From Oribacterium sp. UBA3737 (GTDB lineage Bacteria > Bacillota_A > Clostridia > Lachnospirales > Lachnospiraceae), in contig DFGZ01000017.1 in assembly GCA_002371295.1 (NCBI GenBank), positions 1 through 5,003 on the forward strand: a DNA stretch of 5,003 nucleotides, given 5' to 3'. The notes beneath the pieces were generated by a model that made no database searches, had not been told where the DNA came from, and was given only the letters and a program-made list of their open reading frames with translations. The translations under genes were made by a program, and so were the position numbers. Shown one piece after another: positions 1 to 4,660 of this stretch. Within the stretch, counting starts at the first letter, position 1. Each line of letters opens with the position of its first letter.

Positions 1-246
1 CAGTGGGAGATAAAGATTCAGGCCTTTCACAGCAGCGTGTTCGTGGCCATGGTGAACCGGGTAGGGCTGGAAGGACAGATGAATTTCTGCGGAGAGTCAA
101 TCGTTGCCGGCCCCACCGGCGAAACCATCAGCCTTGGTGGTAACAAGCCTGAGCTGCTGCTATGTGAGTTAGAGCTGAGTCAGGCTTCTGCTCTCCGCGC
201 CAGCAAGCCTTACACTCAGCTCCGTCGAACAGAGTTATATGAATGA
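1..246 (+). CDS. Carbon-nitrogen hydrolase (nitrilase superfamily), C-terminal part
   Basis: This is the last 81 codons of a gene that enters from the left edge, read in frame 1 and ending at TGA 244-246. The family hydrolyses amide or carbamoyl C-N bonds with a Glu-Lys-Cys triad in the cytoplasm. The triad residues lie before the window and cannot be checked. What is visible is the family's typical C-terminal half: a V-F-V-A-M-V-N-R-V-G strand at fragment residues 13-22, then the F-C-G-E-S and G-P-T-G-E turn (about 34-45), a short L-L-L-C-E-L-E-L strand, and an ending of the form R-R-T-E-L-Y, like the R-R-P-E-L-Y end of N-carbamoylputrescine amidase and beta-ureidopropionase relatives. A GTG at 37 could be mistaken for a start, but the frame is open and family-like back to base 1. 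The exact substrate cannot be told from this piece. Confidence 0.85.
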   Translation, partial: QWEIKIQAFHSSVFVAMVNRVGLEGQMNFCGESIVAGPTGETISLGGNKPELLLCELELSQASALRASKPYTQLRRTELYE

Positions 247-401
247 AGAAATGAAATATATAACACCATTTCAATCGAATCTTATTTCCTCATTCTCTGA
301 TAGAATCTTACTTTGAGTAACTCCTATACAAATATAGTCGGAACTCTGCAAAACTGAGTATTCGAAAAAGAAAAGAGAACAAGACAATTACGCAGGCTGC
401 T
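247..401. other. AT-rich intergenic spacer with no gene seen
   Basis: I find no reading frame with a ribosome site here on either strand and no RNA-like fold beyond a weak GAAATG/CATTTC pairing (about 249-273). It is probably just the 3' trailer of the nitrilase transcript running to the hairpin at 402-449. Confidence 0.5.
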
Positions 402-449
402 AAAAAAAGACAACTCACGCTGGAATTAAACTGTGAGCTGTCTTTTTTT
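402..449. terminator. Bidirectional intrinsic terminator between convergent genes
   Basis: The arms are 402-412 with 439-449 (11 pairs, from a seven-base A run to a seven-base T run), one A/C mismatch (413/438), then 414-418 with 433-437 (CTCAC/GTGAG). The loop is 419-432. The A run on one side and T run on the other make it usable from both strands. It lies 155 bases after the nitrilase stop. It is 9 bases past the second in-frame stop (458-460) on the HD-gene side, but 89 bases past that gene's first stop. Confidence 0.85.
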
Positions 450-538
450 CGGCTGTTTTATGAAATCAGATATGCCATGACCGCTCTTTTCTTCAGGCGT
501 TTCTGCCAGAAATCGGGTTTTACAATCTCTTGGAAATC

Positions 539-1069
539 TTAGCCCGTGTGGCCTTCTCCGTTGAAGAAATCATGGACCTTATTTTTGATGCCGGTATGCC
601 GGATCTCACTTCCCTGAATAAGGTCTTTTACCGCAGCATATTTATCAGCTACCGATACGATCACACCTTCCAGCGAATTTGGCGCCTTGCTATGGCCGGC
701 AGGCCACATATGCCGTTCAATGATATCCGCAGACTTCTCCGGCAGATCCTCCAAGAGTCTTCGGGCTATCTCAACGGAATCTACAGGGTGCTGCCTGCTG
801 CATTCCTTCTTCGATTTGTACTTCTCATGACGGCCAAGGATCCCAAGGTCATGACATAGCGCAGCCTTCACCACTGCCGAAGTATCCGTTCGAATATGTA
901 ATTTACGCAGTGCATAGCAGATCGCAAGGCTTGCAGCTGCAACCCGCAGCGTATGCTCACCGACTGTGGACCATGTATGATGGGTTTGGCTGTAGGCACG
1001 ATGAAGTTCTTGAGATTGAAGAATCTCTCGCCCGTAGTGCTCAATATCATTCTTATAGCGTCTCTTCAT
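539..1069 (-). CDS. HD-domain phosphohydrolase, 176 aa
   Basis: This is a cytoplasmic metal-dependent phosphohydrolase of the HD superfamily, whose members cleave phosphomonoesters, nucleotides or cyclic dinucleotides. The substrate here is unknown. The metal ligands are all visible: H39 (in G-E-H-T-L-R-V-A), the H73-D74 doublet (L-C-H-D-L-G), H94 and H120 (E-R-H-M-W-P), and D142 (S-V-A-D-K-Y). H-H-T-W-S-T-V-G-E-H just before the first ligand also fits. No signal peptide or membrane segment is seen. The start is the ATG at 1069. The codon before it is an in-frame TAG, and GGAAG lies 5 bases upstream as a weak ribosome site. An in-frame 15-codon ORF with a much stronger site ends 15 bases upstream, so translation may be coupled. 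The frame after the stop (TAA 539-541) stays coding-like for 26 codons to TAA 458-460, so the C-terminus may be cut short by a nonsense change. Confidence 0.85.
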   Translation of the reverse strand: MKRRYKNDIEHYGREILQSQELHRAYSQTHHTWSTVGEHTLRVAAASLAICYALRKLHIRTDTSAVVKAALCHDLGILGRHEKYKSKKECSRQHPVDSVEIARRLLEDLPEKSADIIERHMWPAGHSKAPNSLEGVIVSVADKYAAVKDLIQGSEIRHTGIKNKVHDFFNGEGHTG

Positions 1070-1084
1070 CTATTCTTCCAATTC

Positions 1085-1132
1085 TTATAAGAGATTTGGT
1101 CCCGATATCTGCTCAGCCAGTATAGTATTCAT
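1085..1132 (-). CDS. Tiny upstream ORF B (15 aa) or lost N-terminus of the HD protein
   Basis: The ATG at 1132 is preceded by GGGGGAG (1139-1145) at an ideal 6-base spacing, the best ribosome site near the HD gene. The peptide is MNTILAEQISGPNLL, ending at TAA 1085-1087. It is in the same frame as the HD ORF: TAA, four codons (ELEE), TAG, then the HD ATG. Two explanations fit. It may be a leader peptide that couples translation to the HD gene, or the original N-terminus of a longer HD protein now separated by two nonsense codons. I do not recognise the peptide. Confidence 0.4.
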   Translation of the reverse strand: MNTILAEQISGPNLL

Positions 1133-1191
1133 AAGATGCTCCCCCATTTTCTTTTACACTCTATGAAAAACTGAGCTGAATTCGTTTTCAT
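1129..1191 (-). CDS. Tiny upstream ORF A (20 aa), ATGA overlap with ORF B
   Basis: The ATG at 1191 opens a 20-codon frame (MKTNSAQFFIECKRKWGSIL) whose TGA (1129-1131) overlaps the ATG of ORF B as ATGA, the classic arrangement for translational coupling. GGAGG (1205-1209) lies upstream, but with 13 bases of spacing, which is longer than usual. There is no family resemblance I recognise. It could be a leader peptide, or a chance frame that merely contains the ORF B ribosome site. Confidence 0.25.
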   Translation of the reverse strand: MKTNSAQFFIECKRKWGSIL

Positions 1192-1212
1192 ATAGTTTGT
1201 TTATCCTCCATT

Positions 1213-1221
1213 ATTGTAACA
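1213..1221 (-). promoter_or_regulatory. Possible extended -10 promoter for the HD gene
   Basis: On the minus strand TGT-TACAAT matches an extended -10 (TGn plus 5 of 6 of TATAAT). No good -35 lies 17 bases upstream. A start near 1206 would fall inside the GGAGG of ORF A, but would leave ORF B and the HD gene fully transcribed. Confidence 0.3.
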
Positions 1222-1307
1222 AAGTTCTGAGAATTATTCCACTTAATTCGTTATCAATTCTGTCTTGCATTCAATATAATTCTACTGTAAACCAGCGCTG
1301 ATTATAA

Positions 1308-1397
1308 TGCATAGTTGAAGATTGGATTCAGAAGAATGATAATCTTATAGCGACAGAGCTGACAAAACCAGGCGATGAATTGTATAAAAGCAGTTAG
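1308..1397 (+). pseudogene. Possible 3' remnant of a lost gene
   Basis: After a TAA (1305-1307) the + frame reads 29 sense codons with gene-like codon use and composition, including VEDWIQKNDN and TKPGDELYKSS, and ends at TAG 1395-1397. There is no ATG, GTG or TTG near its beginning and no ribosome site, so it cannot be an intact gene. Its stop touches the hairpin at 1396-1419, as a true gene end next to a terminator would. I do not recognise the family. It may equally be a chance open stretch, since 29 codons is short. Confidence 0.3.
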
Positions 1398-1419
1398 GAC
1401 ACACCGATTGGTGCCTCCT
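1396..1419. terminator. Hairpin terminator after the metallophosphoesterase gene
   Basis: The arms are 1396-1405 and 1410-1419 around a 4-base loop. In the minus-strand RNA nine of ten positions pair (one G-U), with a single mismatch. A TTTTAT tract follows six bases later. It begins 5 bases after the metallophosphoesterase stop. The spacing to the U tract makes it a moderate rather than strong intrinsic terminator. Confidence 0.5.
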
Positions 1420-1423
1420 GTGT

Positions 1424-2551
1424 TTATACGTTTTCCGTTTTCCCAAAGTACCATCCTGATACTCCATTAAGCTTTGCAAGTACGCCGCGGCTGGTATGTT
1501 CCACGATGTGTAGAATGTCGCCTGGCTGAACCGGCAAGACATAATCTGTCGAATCATTGCACCCTGTTACCTCTTCATCAGTAAACAGGTACTTGGTCAG
1601 AATATCCATCTCATAGCCTGTTCGTACATGTCGGCACTTTGAGAATTCCGGTCCACGTTCCAACACCCGGACTTCACTGTCACCCCATCGAATATAATAA
1701 GAATGTGAACTTCCCTTCTGTCCGTCCAGAGCAGCTGCTGTCGGAAATGGATCATAGGCCGCAAATGAGAAATCCTCACTCCGGATATCCGGGATAATCA
1801 GGCAATTCAGCTGACCGTCATCTTTCAGGCTGCATCCCCCGTCGATGCTGATAATCTTCCGTTCCCGGTCGATAATTGGATTCGCGCATACCCGCTCTTC
1901 TCCATATAACATGACCGGCCAGTGGCCTACGATCAGCCAACGGTCATATTTCCAATCTGTTTTCAAGAGTGCATCTACACGATCCAGTTCCGTTGGACTG
2001 TGCTCTTCCAGAGGCTTCCCCGGGGTCATCCCCGCATGGGCAAAGATGAAGTTTCCGGCGTCTATCGCATGCGGTATGCCCGCTAAGAAGATCCACACCT
2101 CCGGGTATGCCTTTCGAAACAGTTCACGCATTGGGCGAAAGTCATTCAGCTGCATAGGATCAAATCCCTGTTCCACACACATATCCCAAAGCAGACTATG
2201 TTTTCTGTATTGGAGATACTTCAGAATATAATCACAGATCTCATCCCTGAAGTCAGGAAGATACATATCTGCCCAGTCGTCGCAGTTGCCGCATACTAAA
2301 TGAACATTTTCCTTTCTCGACATCTCCATCAGCATGCGAAGCAGTTTCAGGCTGTCATTCCCCTTTTCCAGGAAATCTCCATCCAGGATCAACACATCCC
2401 GATCTGTGTACGCTGCCTGCTTCAGCACTCCTTCGAAGTACGGGATATTTGCATGAATGTCTGAAATAACCAGGATTCTTCTTCCAGGTTCTATATTCAG
2501 TTTCTGAATCCTTGCCCGTCTGTTCACCGGGGCTCTGTTGTCATAGCTCAT
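1424..2551 (-). CDS. Calcineurin-like metallophosphoesterase with C-terminal SH3-like tail, 375 aa
   Basis: This is a two-metal phosphoesterase of the calcineurin/PPP superfamily, probably cytoplasmic; the substrate is unknown. Numbered from the ATG at 2551, the signature blocks appear in order: D31-I-H33, G58-D59-x4-G64, G88-N89-C90-D91, then A-H172-A-G, G-H210-W-P and a final I-D-G-G-C (236-240). The usual G-N-H-D/E has Cys in place of His, as in YfcE-type phosphodiesterases. After the catalytic domain come about 135 residues. The last stretch (336-370, with V-Q-P-G-D-I-L-H-I-V-E and G-V-S-G-W-Y-F-G) resembles a bacterial SH3-like beta barrel. No signal peptide is seen. The frame is open to a TTG at 2587, but that TTG is part of the likely -35 box, so I chose the ATG. 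Neither start has a good ribosome site. The gene is divergent from the glutaredoxin-like gene and seems to be transcribed alone. Confidence 0.88.
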   Translation of the reverse strand: MSYDNRAPVNRRARIQKLNIEPGRRILVISDIHANIPYFEGVLKQAAYTDRDVLILDGDFLEKGNDSLKLLRMLMEMSRKENVHLVCGNCDDWADMYLPDFRDEICDYILKYLQYRKHSLLWDMCVEQGFDPMQLNDFRPMRELFRKAYPEVWIFLAGIPHAIDAGNFIFAHAGMTPGKPLEEHSPTELDRVDALLKTDWKYDRWLIVGHWPVMLYGEERVCANPIIDRERKIISIDGGCSLKDDGQLNCLIIPDIRSEDFSFAAYDPFPTAAALDGQKGSSHSYYIRWGDSEVRVLERGPEFSKCRHVRTGYEMDILTKYLFTDEEVTGCNDSTDYVLPVQPGDILHIVEHTSRGVLAKLNGVSGWYFGKTENV

Positions 2552-2558
2552 AAACAAG

Positions 2559-2587
2559 ATTCTATCTTTCTTGCTGCACAAAGTCAA
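2559..2587 (-). promoter_or_regulatory. Sigma-A promoter of the metallophosphoesterase gene
   Basis: On the minus strand TTGACT (2582-2587) and TAGAAT (2559-2564) are separated by exactly 17 bases, and each matches 5 of 6 consensus positions. Transcription would begin about 7 bases on, near 2551-2552, which is the A of the chosen ATG. The message would therefore be leaderless or nearly so. Confidence 0.6.
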
Positions 2588-2790
2588 GATGATTCCAGGC
2601 AGGCGGATTTCGGTTCATCCCGGGCGATATCAGTGCCAACAGTTTCCTTCTGTTTTTTACGGATTTCACAGAGCAGGCCTGCATGATATAACCAAAGGAC
2701 TGTATTCTTTCGTTGAATGCGGTTATTTTCCCGTTCAGGCCATCCGGACGCTTCGCCTTCATTACAGAGGGGCTTTTTTTATCGACTTCC
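2588..2790. other. Intergenic stretch between divergent genes
   Basis: I see no supported gene here. The minus frame from the ATG at 2762 stays open for 66 codons to a TAG at 2562-2564 and has gene-like codon choice, but no ribosome site precedes it (the upstream bases are pyrimidine-rich). Its end lies under the metallophosphoesterase promoter. The plus frame is also open, but with an implausible protein. A T run at 2774-2780 has no GC-rich hairpin before it. The stretch could be degraded coding sequence or a regulatory spacer. Confidence 0.4.
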
Positions 2791-2793
2791 TTA

Positions 2794-2802
2794 TGTTATA
2801 CT
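2794..2802 (+). promoter_or_regulatory. Extended -10 promoter for the glutaredoxin/C39 unit
   Basis: TGT (2794-2796) plus TATACT (2797-2802) forms an extended -10 with 5 of 6 matches. The -35 position holds only a T run (2774-2779). Transcription would start near 2809, giving a leader of about 84 bases before the ATG at 2893. Confidence 0.5.
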
Positions 2803-2892
2803 TTTCCTGTCAAACAGAACGTATAAAGACACTGGCCGAAATAGCAGAGAACACTATTTTTCAAATAGAAAAGCAACCGGGAGGATGTATAA

Positions 2893-3216
2893 ATGAAAAA
2901 GGTTGAAATCTTTTTTCTACGTGACTGCCCTTACTGCGTCAAGGCAAGAAAAGCAGTGGATGAGTTGAAGTCTGAAAGTGATCACTATGCCCGAGTTTCC
3001 GTAGCTTGGATTGATGAAAGCGAAGAAGTTGACTACGCAAGTGCGCACGATTATTACTTTGTTCCTTCTGTATTTTACGAGGGGAAAAAGTTCTTTGAAG
3101 CCCATCCGGGAGATTCATTGGAGAAGATCAAACATGGAATCCAGACCGCATTTGATAAGGCCGTTTACGACGGCCCTGGAGATAAGTATATTGACTTTGC
3201 CCGCAAAGGTATGTAG
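2893..3216 (+). CDS. Glutaredoxin-like thiol oxidoreductase, CPYC active site, 107 aa
   Basis: This is a small thioredoxin-fold protein that would reduce or exchange disulfides (or glutathione-type mixed disulfides) in the cytoplasm. The protein opens with the first beta strand (V-E-I-F-F-L), then the redox motif D-C12-P-Y-C15 at the start of helix 1. The cis-proline needed by the fold is P58 in Y-F-V-P-S-V-F, followed by Y-E-G-K-K-F-F. C-P-Y-C is the classical dithiol glutaredoxin motif. The length (107) is a little more than a typical glutaredoxin, with an extra C-terminal helix. The start is fixed by GGGAGG (2879-2884) at 8 bases. No signal peptide is present. The next gene begins 57 bases later without an intervening terminator, so the two are probably co-transcribed. 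The partner protein is not shown by the sequence; the C39-like peptidase is the natural candidate by position only. Confidence 0.85.
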   Translation: MKKVEIFFLRDCPYCVKARKAVDELKSESDHYARVSVAWIDESEEVDYASAHDYYFVPSVFYEGKKFFEAHPGDSLEKIKHGIQTAFDKAVYDGPGDKYIDFARKGM

Positions 3217-3273
3217 TTGAAAACGCAAGGATTATACAATAACCAGGTGATCTTGTTTCATAAGGACAGATAA

Positions 3274-3996
3274 ATGATGAAAAAGAAGAATGTAAACAGA
3301 CTGCCGGAAATTCATGCCATCCCCTATCCCGACAATTATAAGGACCGCCTCGGTGAAAGCGGCGCATCTTCCTTTGCAGGTAAAACAAATCATCTGAATT
3401 CCCGATACTACGTTTTTAATGACTATTATAATATGGTCAGTGATAAAACTCTGCATATTCTGACACACTTTCAGACGTACCAGCAGACCACTGAATACAC
3501 TTGCGGAGCTGCATGCAGCCTGATGGTGCTCAACTGGTTTGGTAAGAAAAACTACCATGAGATGCTTGTGAGCGAACTGATCGATTCGCTTCCCGAAATA
3601 GGATCCTCCGTTGAAAACATTGCTGATTTTTTTGATCTCATCGGATGGAATGTTGATTTTCATGCCGGCACAGGAGTTTGTTTTGAGCATCCGGAGGACT
3701 TTGAGCGCTACGTTGTGGACAAGATTGACCATAACATTCCCATTATGGTCGACTGGGCTGACTGGAACGGTCACTGGCAGGTAATCATTGGCATTGACAC
3801 CTGTGGAACTGAATCCCCCTATGATGATGTGCTGATTTTTGCTGATCCTTATGATATTACGAATCATTTTCAGGACGGGTACTATACATTTCCCCTTGCC
3901 CGTTTCTTCTATATGTGGCACGAGGGTCTCTGTGCACATAAGCAAATCCCATATCAGCAGCCTTTTGTAGCAGCTTACCCTAAAGAGACGATCTAA
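3274..3996 (+). CDS. C39-like papain-fold cysteine peptidase, 240 aa
   Basis: This is a stand-alone peptidase-C39-like domain. Relatives cut peptide leaders (as in bacteriocin exporters) or act as general papain-fold peptidases. The catalytic set is visible: Q71 (oxyanion hole) six residues before the nucleophile C77 in E-Y-T-C-G-A-A-C, the usual C39 spacing; H167 in N-G-H-W-Q-V-I-I-G; and D191 in F-A-D-P-Y-D. About 60 residues precede the domain and about 45 follow, with no membrane segment, signal peptide or ABC-transporter part, so it is probably cytoplasmic. AAGGA (3262-3266), 7 bases before the ATG at 3274, fixes the start; a second ATG follows immediately. It lies 57 bases behind the glutaredoxin-like gene and likely shares its promoter. 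No double-glycine leader peptide is evident nearby, so the substrate is unknown. It may also be a non-bacteriocin housekeeping peptidase. Confidence 0.82.
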   Translation: MMKKKNVNRLPEIHAIPYPDNYKDRLGESGASSFAGKTNHLNSRYYVFNDYYNMVSDKTLHILTHFQTYQQTTEYTCGAACSLMVLNWFGKKNYHEMLVSELIDSLPEIGSSVENIADFFDLIGWNVDFHAGTGVCFEHPEDFERYVVDKIDHNIPIMVDWADWNGHWQVIIGIDTCGTESPYDDVLIFADPYDITNHFQDGYYTFPLARFFYMWHEGLCAHKQIPYQQPFVAAYPKETI

Positions 3997-4195
3997 TCAT
4001 ACAATTCTATACCGTCCTATTTTGAACCTGAGAAGTCAACCAGTTAAATAATGGAAGAGCCCGGCATGTGAGCTTGTCTCCACAAAGAGATAACCATCAT
4101 ATACTGGGCATTTTTCTATATAAAATCGCTGTTGTTTCGCATGCAAGTACAATAACCTGTCATTGCCCTGTTAAACACTCGGACAGACGGCGGCT
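3997..4195. other. Intergenic stretch with no supported gene
   Basis: Short open frames exist on both strands, but none has a ribosome site with a plausible protein. I see no clear hairpin terminator after the peptidase stop or after the small cysteine gene that ends at 4196 from the other side. The ends of both transcripts are therefore undefined. Confidence 0.4.
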
Positions 4196-4342
4196 TTATG
4201 TTTTCTCCAAAGCTTCGCACAAAGCCTGCTCAACTTCGCTGTTATTACAACTGCGGCACGGTACTATTGCAGCGTCATAGGGCATATGACATCTCCCGAT
4301 TTCATACTCTGACCTGCAATCCACTTCACATGTTAATCTCAT
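4196..4342 (-). CDS. Small six-cysteine protein, 48 aa, unknown function
   Basis: The minus frame from the ATG at 4342 to TAA 4196-4198 encodes 48 residues with six cysteines (C5, C9, C18, C29, C32, C42) plus H19. C18-H19 and a C29-R-S-C32 knuckle suggest a metal-binding or disulfide-stabilised mini-domain, followed by an acidic helix (N-S-E-V-E-Q-A-L-C-E-A-L-E). A near-consensus promoter lies just upstream and a terminator isolates it from the gene before. The ribosome site is the weak point: nothing good precedes the ATG. A TTG at 4363 would be almost at the transcript start. GGGAG at 7 bases favours an internal ATG (M20), which would give a 29-residue peptide. The opposite strand is also open here, but its protein looks less natural. 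I do not recognise the family. Confidence 0.5.
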   Translation of the reverse strand: MRLTCEVDCRSEYEIGRCHMPYDAAIVPCRSCNNSEVEQALCEALEKT

Positions 4343-4370
4343 TGTAAGAAGTTTGTTGTCCAACCTCTGA

Positions 4371-4399
4371 ATTATAGCAGTTTAACAGCTGATCTTCAA
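4371..4399 (-). promoter_or_regulatory. Promoter of the small six-cysteine gene
   Basis: On the minus strand TTGAAG (4394-4399, 4 of 6) and a perfect TATAAT (4371-4376) are 17 bases apart, and the -10 is extended by TGC (4377-4379). Transcription would start near 4364, about 22 bases before the ATG at 4342. It starts directly downstream of the hairpin at 4403-4436. Confidence 0.6.
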
Positions 4400-4402
4400 C
4401 AT

Positions 4403-4436
4403 AAAATGACCAACCAAAAATCAGGTCGGTCATTTT
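4403..4436. terminator. Bidirectional hairpin terminator
   Basis: The arms are 4403-4411 and 4428-4436 (AAAATGACC/GGTCATTTT), one mismatch (4412/4427), then 4413-4415 with 4424-4426, and a loop at 4416-4423. A T-rich tract follows on both strands (TTTTGATTTC on plus, TTTTATGTT on minus). It lies 24 bases past the stop of the fragment at 4461-4631, and its plus-strand use would end any read-through from the peptidase unit. Confidence 0.7.
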
Positions 4437-4460
4437 GATTTCTCTCTTCTTTTTTCAGTT

Positions 4461-4631
4461 TTACCAGATGCTGTCCGTACTGCTTCTGTAAGTTCCGGTA
4501 CTTGCATCATAAGACTCCCGGCTGCCGTCAGCGTGATACTCCATTGCAAAAAATAGTTCGATGCTATTGGAATCCTGATCATAAGCTGATATAATTTCTT
4601 CAATAATCAGTCCTGGATCATGAACACGAGA
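4461..4631 (-). pseudogene. Start-less C-terminal fragment of an unknown protein
   Basis: After an in-frame TAA (4632-4634) the minus strand reads 56 coding-like codons to TAA 4461-4463. The peptide has a clean protein character: I-I-E-E-I-I-S-A-Y-D, then S-I-E-L-F-F-A-M-E-Y-H, then an S/T-rich end finishing D-S-I-W. No start codon with a ribosome site exists near its beginning; the first ATG is at residue 30. A different frame just upstream (ATG at 4655, reading MADFNLVF) could join it by a one-base frameshift, but it has no purine-rich site ahead of it. A terminator follows 24 bases later. I read it as the 3' remnant of a lost gene, overlapped by the promoter of the next gene. The family is not recognised. 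Confidence 0.5.
4567..4595 (+). promoter_or_regulatory. Promoter of the YqfO-like gene
   Basis: TTGGAA (4567-4572, 4 of 6) and a perfect TATAAT (4590-4595) are 17 bases apart, with TGA (4587-4589) extending the -10. Transcription would start near 4602, leaving a leader of about 59 bases. The promoter lies inside the minus-strand fragment. Confidence 0.65.
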
Positions 4632-4660
4632 TTAAAATCTGCCATTGATGGGGGAACATA

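Noticed and set aside
530..859. Plus-strand frame of 109 codons opposite the HD gene
   Set aside because: It is a shadow of the HD ORF, with no ribosome site and no domain features.
458..1132. Reassigned genetic code (TAA/TAG read as glutamine)
   Set aside because: Reading the HD locus this way gives a smooth protein, but the other genes end normally at TAA or TAG and contain no internal TAA or TAG. Nonsense decay is simpler.
2774..2780. Seven-base T run as a possible terminator on the plus strand
   Set aside because: No stable GC-rich hairpin precedes it. It probably only forms the upstream part of the next promoter region.
2808..2813. Perfect minus-strand TTGACA
   Set aside because: No -10-like hexamer lies 16-18 bases downstream, so it is probably not a promoter.
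3217..3273. In-frame open stretch between the glutaredoxin-like TAG and the TAA just before the peptidase ATG
   Set aside because: Nineteen codons can be open by chance. The peptide is unconvincing and the stretch carries the ribosome site of the next gene.
3232..3945. Long minus-strand open frame (237 codons) opposite the C39-like peptidase gene
   Set aside because: The protein has no recognisable family and no ribosome site. The plus strand carries the clear Cys-His-Asp peptidase, so this is its shadow.
4068..4280. Plus-strand 70-codon frame starting at GTG
   Set aside because: There is no good ribosome site. Its composition is unlike a folded protein, and it lies largely antisense to the small six-cysteine frame, which has a promoter.
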